Shown piece after piece: positions 1 through 5,181 of a stretch of 5,181 bases of DNA. The notes under the pieces are model-generated. The model was not told the DNA's origin and did not search any database. It saw nothing but the letters and a program-made list of their open reading frames with translations. Within the stretch, counting starts at the first letter, position 1. Every line of letters begins with the position of its first letter. The position numbers and the translations under genes were made by a program. Source of the stretch: Coriobacteriaceae bacterium AM113-163 (GTDB lineage Bacteria; Actinomycetota; Coriobacteriia; Coriobacteriales; Coriobacteriaceae); NCBI GenBank assembly GCA_027673765.1, contig JAQDWB010000003.1:159637-164817 (forward strand), written 5' to 3'.

Positions 1-2678
1 GGGGGGGGAGCGACAAGCTTCTCCATCGTCTTCTCGAGTAGGCTGATGTCGATGGGCTTGGAGGTGTGCGCGGTCATGCCCGCCTCCAGGCTGCTGCGCA
101 CATCCTCGGAAAACGCATTCGCCGTCATGGCAATGATGGGAATGACGGCACCGAGCGGGTTAGCGCCCATGCGAATGGCACGCGTCGCCTCCAAGCCATT
201 CATCCTCGGCATCTGGATGTCCATGAGGATGGCGTCGAACTCGCCGGGCTTGACGCTGGCAAAGCGCTCGACAATCGCTGCACCATCGGGGCAGACCTCA
301 CAGCTCGCACCGCTCATCTCGAGCAACGCGCTGAGAATCTCTGCGTTGAGCTGGTTGTCCTCCGCGCACAAGAAGCGCATGCCATTAAGCACAGAGGTAT
401 CGGATGTCGGCGTCGCCGTGCTGCCATAGACGCGACGCACGACGCCCTCGAGCTCCGCCAAGAAGAACGGACGCGAGACGAAGCCATCGGCTCCGGCAGC
501 CACGACGCGCTGGGTGACCTGCCCACGCAGAGCATAGTCGATGCAGAAGACGAGCGGCCCGTCCTCCCCTGCCGCCTCTCGCAGCGCCGCGATGCTCGCC
601 CCGAGCGCAGGATCGTCAACACAACCTGCAAGCAGGATGACGTCTGCCATGTGCGCAGCTGCGCCCGCACATGCGTCCTCAACGCTCTTTGCAACATCGA
701 GGACGATGCCGGCCTCCTCGCAGCGCATGCTGACATTGCGCTGGAGACGCTGCTCGCCGCACACAAGCAGCATCCGCCCCACGCCGATGTCGTAGCTCGC
801 GTCCTTGTCGATGGCCAAGTCGAGGACGACCGTAAACTTCGAACCCTTACCCGGTGTGCTCTCGACCTCGATGCTGCCGCCCATGAGCTCGACAATGTTC
901 TTGGCGATGGCCATGCCCAGACCCGTACCCTGGACTTTGTTCGTACCCGAGGACTCCGCGCGGGAGAACGGGTCAAAGATGTACTTGAGGAACTCCTCAT
1001 CCATGCCGATGCCCGTGTCGGTCACCTCGAAAAGCAAGCGCGCATAGTCGGCATCGCCGCTGTTAAGCTCCGTGATGCTGAGCTCGACCTGACCGCCGTC
1101 CGGCGTGTACTTGACCGCGTTGGAAAGTAGGTTAAGGATGGTCTGCCGCAGCCTGACACCATCGGCAACAAGATACTCGTGGCGCAGGTCGTTGACGAAG
1201 ATATGGAACCCGTGATGGCGTCCCAAGGCTTGGGCACGGATAATGTTGTCAACTTGGTTGATCTGCTCCGCCAAGCTCACCGGCACGAGTTGCAATTCGA
1301 CCTTGTCGGACTCGATCTTGCTCATGTCGAGGATGTCGTTGATAAGGCTGAGCATGTGATTGCTCGAGAGCTTGATTTTCTGGATGTAGTCCGCAAGCTG
1401 CTCCGGGCTGGTCGTCCCGTGCTCTATGAGATTTGTAATGCCGACGATGGCATTCATAGGCGTGCGGATATCGTGAGACATGTTGGCGAGAAAATCGCTC
1501 TTGGCGTGGTTGGAGGCCTCTGCCTGGGAGCGCGCCACCTGGGCATCGCGCACCGCAAACTCAAGCTCCTCGTTCTTGGTGTCGAGCTCGGCGTTGACGC
1601 GCTTGAGACCCTCTGCGTTCTTATGCTCGATCTCGAGCACCTGGCGCTGCTTGGCACGCAAGACAATGTAAATCGCCACAGCGCATGCTGTCACGAGCGC
1701 AAACGCAAAGCCCATGACGAGCTTAACCGTCGTGTTGACGAGCTCAACGGTATTTGTCGCGACATAGCGAGCCGGCACCAGGAAGACGAGCGTCCAATCG
1801 GCGCTGTCCATGCGACTCAAGGCGTAGTAGTACTCCTCGTCGTCAAGAACGGCGTTCGAATAAGCGACGCCATTTGCCTCAAGCTCTGCGGCAGCCTTGT
1901 CAAAGGAGCTGCCGTGCAGGTACCGCATCTGCTTCAAGACGCTGAAGGCGTTGTGTCCCCTGATCGGGCTGTTGTTGCTGCTGAAGAGTTTGGAGCCATC
2001 GTTGTCGACAACGATGACGTTGTTCGCCCCGTCATATGCCTCGCATGAGAAATAGGGCTCGAGCTCCTCCATATTGCACAGAAGGCCGGCGTAAACGATC
2101 TTGGTATCTTGGCCGTCGCCAAGCGACAGACGAACAGGCTGCTCAAGGCGCTCGAGAAACACCATCAAGGTCTTGTTGGTCGTCATCGTAGTGGTCACGT
2201 AGTTGATGCGCTCGGGATTGCCAAGCAGATGATCCATCTCCTGCATGGACCCCTTGGGGCCCGTCTGGGTGTAGTAGCGCCCCTTGTCGTCAACCACGAT
2301 GATATCGGTGCCCTCGTCCCCAAGATTAGCCAAACGGTGCTGCCTCTCCATGAGGGACACGAGCGCTCCCACATCCTGCGGGCTCTCATCGCACAGATAG
2401 TTGACCTGCGTGTCAACAGCGCGCCATTTGCTGTCGATGATATCGTCGAGGCCGTCAAAGAGCTCCGTGGTCACCTCGCCCATCTGGCTGAGACGCTCCT
2501 CGTAGAGCACGCGATCGTTGTAGCGACCGTACATATTCAAGAACAGCAAGGCGCCCGCGATGACGATGGCGAGAAACACCATGAACACCGTTTTGGCTTG
2601 CTTTGCGGAGAAGTCCGCATCCGCGCGCTTGAGCACGAGCGAACGCAGGCCTCTTTGTTTATCGTTATGATTCGGCAC
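1..2678 (-). CDS. Hybrid sensor histidine kinase with Cache-like sensor and two receiver domains (3' end outside window)
   Basis: Inner-membrane sensor kinase, 892 codons visible in one uninterrupted frame and cut by the left edge. Order of parts: short basic cytoplasmic N-terminus; TM1 about 30-50; extracytoplasmic sensor about 52-315 with two PAS/Cache-type strands (VVDDKGRYY near 128-136 and VVDNDGSKLF near 223-232); TM2 about 320-340; charged coiled coil 341-395; HisKA with SHDIRTP and phospho-acceptor His402; HATPase with N520 (NAVKYT), DTGIGM at 554-559 and GTGLGM from 584; degenerate receiver about 636-750; intact receiver from about 767 with E773/D774, phospho-acceptor D820 (LMDIQMP), T852 and K874 (SKP). 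The GTG start is chosen because it shares one base with the upstream TAG, has a weak GGAA 6 nt before it, and leaves a sensible short tail before TM1. No HPt domain is seen. The protein probably ends soon after the edge, since the last receiver is nearly complete. Kinase identity is certain; the signal is unknown. Confidence 0.95.
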   Translation of the reverse strand, partial: MPNHNDKQRGLRSLVLKRADADFSAKQAKTVFMVFLAIVIAGALLFLNMYGRYNDRVLYEERLSQMGEVTTELFDGLDDIIDSKWRAVDTQVNYLCDESPQDVGALVSLMERQHRLANLGDEGTDIIVVDDKGRYYTQTGPKGSMQEMDHLLGNPERINYVTTTMTTNKTLMVFLERLEQPVRLSLGDGQDTKIVYAGLLCNMEELEPYFSCEAYDGANNVIVVDNDGSKLFSSNNSPIRGHNAFSVLKQMRYLHGSSFDKAAAELEANGVAYSNAVLDDEEYYYALSRMDSADWTLVFLVPARYVATNTVELVNTTVKLVMGFAFALVTACAVAIYIVLRAKQRQVLEIEHKNAEGLKRVNAELDTKNEELEFAVRDAQVARSQAEASNHAKSDFLANMSHDIRTPMNAIVGITNLIEHGTTSPEQLADYIQKIKLSSNHMLSLINDILDMSKIESDKVELQLVPVSLAEQINQVDNIIRAQALGRHHGFHIFVNDLRHEYLVADGVRLRQTILNLLSNAVKYTPDGGQVELSITELNSGDADYARLLFEVTDTGIGMDEEFLKYIFDPFSRAESSGTNKVQGTGLGMAIAKNIVELMGGSIEVESTPGKGSKFTVVLDLAIDKDASYDIGVGRMLLVCGEQRLQRNVSMRCEEAGIVLDVAKSVEDACAGAAAHMADVILLAGCVDDPALGASIAALREAAGEDGPLVFCIDYALRGQVTQRVVAAGADGFVSRPFFLAELEGVVRRVYGSTATPTSDTSVLNGMRFLCAEDNQLNAEILSALLEMSGASCEVCPDGAAIVERFASVKPGEFDAILMDIQMPRMNGLEATRAIRMGANPLGAVIPIIAMTANAFSEDVRSSLEAGMTAHTSKPIDISLLEKTMEKLVAPP

Positions 2679-2680
2679 TA
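2676..2680 (-). other. TAGTG stop/start overlap between lipoprotein and kinase
   Basis: The lipoprotein TAG and the kinase GTG share one base, and the kinase has only a weak GGAA as ribosome-binding site. This favours translation re-initiation, so the two proteins are probably made in a fixed ratio from one transcript. An alternative in-frame TTG lies 12 nt upstream of the GTG, so the exact start is not fully settled. Confidence 0.8.
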
Positions 2681-4480
2681 ATCGTTCCAAGCTACATCCG
2701 CGGGAGATAGGGTCTCAAACTTGCTCAGGTACTCTTTCATGGCATCCAGACCGAGCACGCCGCTGTCCTCAAGATTGCCCTCCTTGGCCACCTCATCGGT
2801 CACACCCGCAACGGCGACCTTGTAGGTAGCGTTGTCGTCGATCTTAAAGCCATCCGGAGCGGCGAGCACGTAAGGGTAGACATTGCCATCGCCCGCACGG
2901 TCGTAACCGGAGCCCATCAGGTCCTTGACGCGCTTGCCCGCAAGCGCGACGGTCTTGATGTTATCAGTCCAACCCGTGGGGACGATGGAGGAGATCTCCA
3001 TGTCCGTAACGTCGCCGGCAAAGAGCGCACCACTCACGCCGTCGACGTTGAGCTCGTCGCGGGTGCCGGAGTAGGGATAGTACTTGTTGGTTGAGATGAG
3101 TGCCAGGTCGCTGTCCGTCGCCTTGGCAAAGCAGATTCCGACGAGCTTGGCACAGGCGTCCGTATCGAGCTTCTTCGTAACCGTGGTGAACACCTGAGAC
3201 TTGTTGTCCACAATGAGGGACTGGCTGTCGTCGATTGCCGTCTCGAAGTCGGCCAAGCTGGCCTTACCCTTGATGTAGTCTAGACCTGCATTTCCGATGG
3301 GAACGATGAGATCTTCCCAGCCAGAGTATATAAACGGAGCGGTGAGGCCCTCGTTGAGCTGGTCCAAGATCTCCGCATAATAGCCGTCGGCCTTGGGCGT
3401 ATAATCCTTGAGCGGCAGCAGCGTGGAGTCGCTGTACGCGGAGTTGAAGGCTTGCATGCCCTCGACCGTGGAGAAAACCTCCATCACATGCAGGGCATCC
3501 TCGAGCTTTTGCTCGTTACCGGAATCCTGCAGATGCTTGTTCAGGCCCACATAACTCGTGGTTTGCAGAATAAAGGCATTGTCTCTGCCATCCTTTGACA
3601 GATAGGGCATCAAGCCGAACTCGTCCGTGGTGTCACCGTCGGAGAAGTCGTTGTTGTTGCCGAGCATGAAGAGGGTGTTGCCCTTGGCAAACTCCTCCCT
3701 CGTAACATCATCACTAACGGGGTCGCCCCCATCGTTGAGCATGCCCAAGTCACGCCACTTGTCGAGGTCCTCCATAGCCGTCTTTAACTCCTCAGACCCT
3801 GCGACCGTGGCCTTGCCGTCAAGGAAGTCGGCACGCCACTGGACGCCATCAGGGGTGTTGAAGAAGCTGGTGTCGAGGATGTTGCACCAATACTGGAAGC
3901 CAAAGCCCGGGTACTGAATCTGGGTGAGGCAGAGGTTCACGCCTGCCTCCTTGGCCTTGGATGCAAGCTCCTCGAGCTCTTTTAAGTTAGTGGGAAGCTC
4001 CCAGCCATGCTCTTTAAGCAGCGTCTTGTTGTAGGTAATGCCCAGACAGCTGTAGCAGGTGGGCAGCATGTAGATGGCACCGTTGTCTGTCACGTCTTGG
4101 AGGCGGGCCTCGGTGTATTTGTCAGTAAAATCATAGCCTGACAAGTCGATGAGCTTGTCGCCCACGTGCTCGTAGCTCGGCTCATACACGGTCGCAAAGT
4201 AGATGTCCGACATATCGTCCGCTTTAAGGGATGCCTGGGTGTACGCAGTGTAGTTCTTACCGCTGTAAGGGATGATCTCGAGGTTGATCTCCGGGTACTT
4301 CTCGGCAACCATGTCCTTGAACGCGCTGACGTTGCGGAAAGGTGCCATGATGGTTATTGCCTCGTGTTCGCCATCGGATCCCGCCGCACCCGAACCCCCG
4401 CAGCCCACCAGCGTGCCGGCAAGCAGTACCACGGAACACGCAAACGCGAGGAGTGCACGGCCGATCATCTTTCTCTTCAT
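2678..4480 (-). CDS. Solute-binding lipoprotein (family 1 SBP) with 5'-nucleotidase C-terminal-like domain
   Basis: Extracytoplasmic lipoprotein of 600 residues. The signal peptide has a basic start (MKRKM), a hydrophobic core about 9-24 and a lipobox LVGC, so Cys27 is the expected lipidated residue. Residues about 40-420 read as a family 1 extracellular solute-binding protein (MalE-like fold): AITIMAPF near 41, then GITYNKTLLKEHGWELPTN near 147-165, the usual lobe-crossing segment of that family. Residues about 430-590 do not belong to a normal SBP, which usually ends near 400-450. They resemble the substrate-binding C-terminal domain of 5'-nucleotidases: SDLALISTNKYYP, then IKTVALAGKRVKDLM, then a late NATYKVAVAGV segment. 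The metallophosphoesterase domain is absent, so no nucleotidase activity is expected. The ATG at 4480 is supported by AAAGGA 7 nt upstream and by the signal peptide. The stop overlaps the kinase start, implying coupled translation and a shared role. The ligand is unknown. SBP call is firm; the C-terminal domain call is good but made by eye. Confidence 0.93.
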   Translation of the reverse strand: MKRKMIGRALLAFACSVVLLAGTLVGCGGSGAAGSDGEHEAITIMAPFRNVSAFKDMVAEKYPEINLEIIPYSGKNYTAYTQASLKADDMSDIYFATVYEPSYEHVGDKLIDLSGYDFTDKYTEARLQDVTDNGAIYMLPTCYSCLGITYNKTLLKEHGWELPTNLKELEELASKAKEAGVNLCLTQIQYPGFGFQYWCNILDTSFFNTPDGVQWRADFLDGKATVAGSEELKTAMEDLDKWRDLGMLNDGGDPVSDDVTREEFAKGNTLFMLGNNNDFSDGDTTDEFGLMPYLSKDGRDNAFILQTTSYVGLNKHLQDSGNEQKLEDALHVMEVFSTVEGMQAFNSAYSDSTLLPLKDYTPKADGYYAEILDQLNEGLTAPFIYSGWEDLIVPIGNAGLDYIKGKASLADFETAIDDSQSLIVDNKSQVFTTVTKKLDTDACAKLVGICFAKATDSDLALISTNKYYPYSGTRDELNVDGVSGALFAGDVTDMEISSIVPTGWTDNIKTVALAGKRVKDLMGSGYDRAGDGNVYPYVLAAPDGFKIDDNATYKVAVAGVTDEVAKEGNLEDSGVLGLDAMKEYLSKFETLSPADVAWND

Positions 4481-4551
4481 TCGATGATCCTTTCCCCTTT
4501 TGGCGAGGTGTGAGGGATAAAGACCGCCCTTGCTCCTCTATTCTCTTTCAT
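4477..4551 (-). CDS. Possible 24-residue leader ORF overlapping the lipoprotein start (ATGA)
   Basis: An ATG at 4551 opens 24 codons (MKENRGARAV...KGERIIE) whose TGA overlaps the lipoprotein ATG as ATGA. GGGGA lies 7 nt before this ATG, which is acceptable as a ribosome-binding site. If translated, it could couple ribosome entry to the lipoprotein gene. It is rich in Arg/Lys/Glu, has no membrane segment and no run of one amino acid that would suggest attenuation. Caveat: the candidate -10 at 4564 would start the RNA near 4557, removing the GGGGA, so that promoter and this ORF cannot both be right unless a promoter further upstream exists. A chance open frame is quite possible. Confidence 0.25.
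   Translation of the reverse strand: MKENRGARAVFIPHTSPKGERIIE
4488..4493 (-). promoter_or_regulatory. Ribosome-binding site of the lipoprotein gene
   Basis: AAAGGA (preceded by GGGG) lies 7 nt before the ATG at 4480. It decides this ATG over a second in-frame ATG at codon 5, which would also shorten the basic n-region of the signal peptide. Confidence 0.75.
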
Positions 4552-4563
4552 ATGTAGTTCCCC

Positions 4564-4572
4564 ATTATCCCA
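4564..4572 (-). promoter_or_regulatory. Candidate extended -10 promoter for the operon
   Basis: TGG followed by GATAAT on the minus strand fits an extended -10 element (5 of 6 matches to TATAAT). No convincing -35 box is seen about 17 nt upstream. It would start transcription near 4557 and give a leader of about 77 nt. It lies in an AT-rich patch (TTAATTAA) and inside a CCCCA/TGGGG inverted repeat (4560-4564 and 4582-4586), which might be an operator but is short enough to be chance. Confidence 0.35.
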
Positions 4573-4700
4573 TTAATTAACTGGGGCTATTGTCTGATGC
4601 GATATAAAAGTAAAGTTTATCCGAAGAGTTCCATCTCTTGGGGGCATCATTATCTGCACGAAATAAAGGACGGTAAGGCCGTTCGTATTCAAGGCCAGAA

Positions 4701-4729
4701 GAGCCCGGCACCGTTGCGGTACCGGGCTC
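4701..4729 (-). terminator. Terminator-like GC-rich hairpin downstream of the tRNA-like fragment
   Basis: A 13-bp stem (arms 4701-4713 and 4717-4729) closes a 3-nt loop. In minus-strand RNA every position pairs, with one G-U wobble; in plus-strand RNA the same position is a C-A mismatch, so the hairpin belongs to minus-strand transcripts. The following U-tract is poor (TTCTGG), so termination may be partial. It lies 10 nt after the tRNA-like CCA, where a tRNA terminator is expected, and shields the operon from upstream transcription. Confidence 0.6.
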
Positions 4730-4731
4730 GG

Positions 4732-4788
4732 CATATCTCTGGTGCCCCGGGCGGATTCGGACCGTCGACACCCGCTTTAGGAGATATG
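4732..4788. repeat. 8-bp perfect inverted repeat flanking the tRNA-like fragment
   Basis: CATATCTC (4732-4739) and GAGATATG (4781-4788) are perfect reverse complements and bracket the tRNA-like fragment almost exactly, the right arm overlapping its anticodon loop. In RNA they would form an 8-bp stem closing over the T-arm. It may be chance. Confidence 0.45.
4740..4783 (-). pseudogene. 3' half of a tRNA gene, probably tRNA-Arg(CCT): putative attachment-site remnant
   Basis: On the minus strand the 44 bases read as anticodon loop CTCCTAA (anticodon CCT), 3' anticodon stem, short variable loop, T-arm and acceptor 3' strand ending GGGGC-A-CCA. The T-arm is damaged: the loop is TCCGAAT instead of TTCGAAT, and stem GACGG faces CCGC, as if one base were lost. 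There is also an extra A before the GCGGG of the anticodon stem. No 5' half is present: the bases before the loop do not pair with the anticodon stem and no D-arm or 5' acceptor strand is found. A tRNA 3' half with CCA and terminator is what integration of a tRNA-targeting element leaves at one end. Amino-acid identity is tentative. Confidence 0.6.
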
Positions 4789-5022
4789 ATTTAATGCTAT
4801 CCCCTACCATTCATCCAGCGTCATTGAACACCATATAATCGCAGATAAACATGGCAGTTTGTGTCTTTTACCTCCGCTAGCTGCACCTACGCTTTTACAA
4901 ACATATTACTAACAGCTTTAGCTAAACCGCACTCAATGAATTGTTGAAAACTATTCAAAGAAACGGGGCGCAATAAACGAGCCCCAACTTATACGGTTCA
5001 CTGCAAAACTAAGACAGAAGCA
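4784..5022. other. AT-rich intergenic stretch without recognisable gene
   Basis: Hand count gives about 41% GC for 4801-4980, well below the operon. All frames inspected are short. A minus-strand frame of about 33 codons ending in TAG near 4889 has no credible start or ribosome-binding site. A GGAGGT on the minus strand near 4873 has no start codon at a usable distance. The shift in composition begins right at the tRNA-like fragment, consistent with foreign DNA to its right. Confidence 0.5.
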
Positions 5023-5160
5023 ATGGCTGCAATGTTAGCCAAGCTGGCTGAAATCAACTCCTCTGGCACGATCTCTAAAACCAAAAAGCCCAATTTGCTT
5101 GCGTCCTACTGCTGGGCCTTTTATGAAAATAGGGACACCGAGCGCAACGCGTTGCGCTGA
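5023..5160 (+). CDS. Doubtful small ORF, 45 residues, unrecognised
   Basis: ATG at 5023 opens 45 codons beginning MAAMLAKLAEINSSG and ending DTERNALR before TGA. The frame is open back to a stop at 4945-4947, reading TGRNKRAPTYTVHCKTKTEA before the Met, so it could be the tail of a longer decayed gene. The N-terminal part is predicted to be an amphipathic helix (AAMLAKLAEI). No good ribosome-binding site precedes the ATG. I recognise no family. The last codons lie on an 18-bp palindrome. Confidence 0.25.
   Translation: MAAMLAKLAEINSSGTISKTKKPNLLASYCWAFYENRDTERNALR
5141..5158. repeat. 18-bp perfect palindrome
   Basis: AGCGCAACGCGTTGCGCT equals its own reverse complement with no spacer. It is GC-rich inside AT-rich DNA. 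It could be an operator for a gene beyond the right edge, or a recombination site; nothing in the window decides this. Confidence 0.55.
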
Positions 5161-5181
5161 GTCCTGAGGCTGTTGCAATGA

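Noticed and set aside
314..1000. Minus-strand 228-codon frame inside the kinase
   Set aside because: Out-of-frame shadow of the kinase, made mostly of Ser and Arg, with no domain.
66..2681. Long plus-strand open frames (66-1130, 1179-2048, 2109-2681) covering most of the kinase gene
   Set aside because: They lie antisense to a kinase with every expected motif in a single frame. Their translations are rich in His, Arg, Ala and Asp without recognisable domains, as expected for antisense frames of GC-rich codons.
4166..4557. Plus-strand ORFs opposite the lipoprotein N-terminus
   Set aside because: They oppose the signal peptide and lipobox of a well-supported gene and have no domain or ribosome-binding site of note.
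4591..4607. TTGTCT plus TATAAA on the plus strand as a promoter
   Set aside because: The spacing is far too short for a -35/-10 pair and no gene follows on that strand.
4577..4810. Minus-strand 77-codon ORF across the tRNA-like fragment
   Set aside because: Its middle (STVRIRPGH) is just the translation of the T-arm region, and the frame also reads through the terminator hairpin.
4965..4985. GGGGC...GCCCC hairpin followed on the minus strand by GTTTCTTTG, as a terminator
   Set aside because: Only 5 firm base pairs, with a broken U-tract and no gene upstream to terminate.
5084..5122. AAAAGCCCA / TGGGCCTTTT inverted repeat
   Set aside because: It needs a bulge and a 20-nt loop; too weak to call a terminator.

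Overview
The window holds one two-gene operon on the minus strand (positions 4480 to 1) and, upstream of it, a non-coding stretch that looks like an old integration boundary. The operon DNA is GC-rich (hand count about 55% in a sampled line). The hybrid-kinase architecture and lipoprotein style suggest a gut actinobacterium of the Coriobacteriia (Collinsella/Olsenella-like). This assignment is tentative, because no housekeeping marker gene is present.

Layout, in the direction of transcription (right to left): 5181-4784 is clearly more AT-rich (about 41% GC by hand count over 4801-4980) and has no recognisable gene apart from one doubtful 45-codon ORF. 4783-4740 resembles the 3' half of a tRNA gene, from anticodon loop to CCA, probably tRNA-Arg(CCT). 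It is followed by a terminator-like hairpin at 4729-4701. A candidate promoter and a possible 24-codon leader ORF precede the first gene.

Gene 1 (4480-2678) is a 600-residue lipoprotein. It has a family 1 extracellular solute-binding domain and a C-terminal segment that resembles the C-terminal domain of 5'-nucleotidases, with no metallophosphoesterase domain. Gene 2 starts at a GTG that overlaps the stop codon of gene 1 by one base. It runs off the left edge after 892 codons. It is a membrane hybrid histidine kinase: TM1, an extracytoplasmic Cache-like sensor of about 265 residues, TM2, coiled coil, HisKA, HATPase, a degenerate receiver without its phosphoacceptor, then an intact receiver.

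Working model (inference): the lipoprotein captures a ligand at the outer face of the membrane and presents it to the sensor domain of the co-translated kinase, which then signals through its final receiver to a partner outside the window. No ABC permease or ATPase gene is visible, which favours sensing over transport, but the genes beyond the left edge are unknown.
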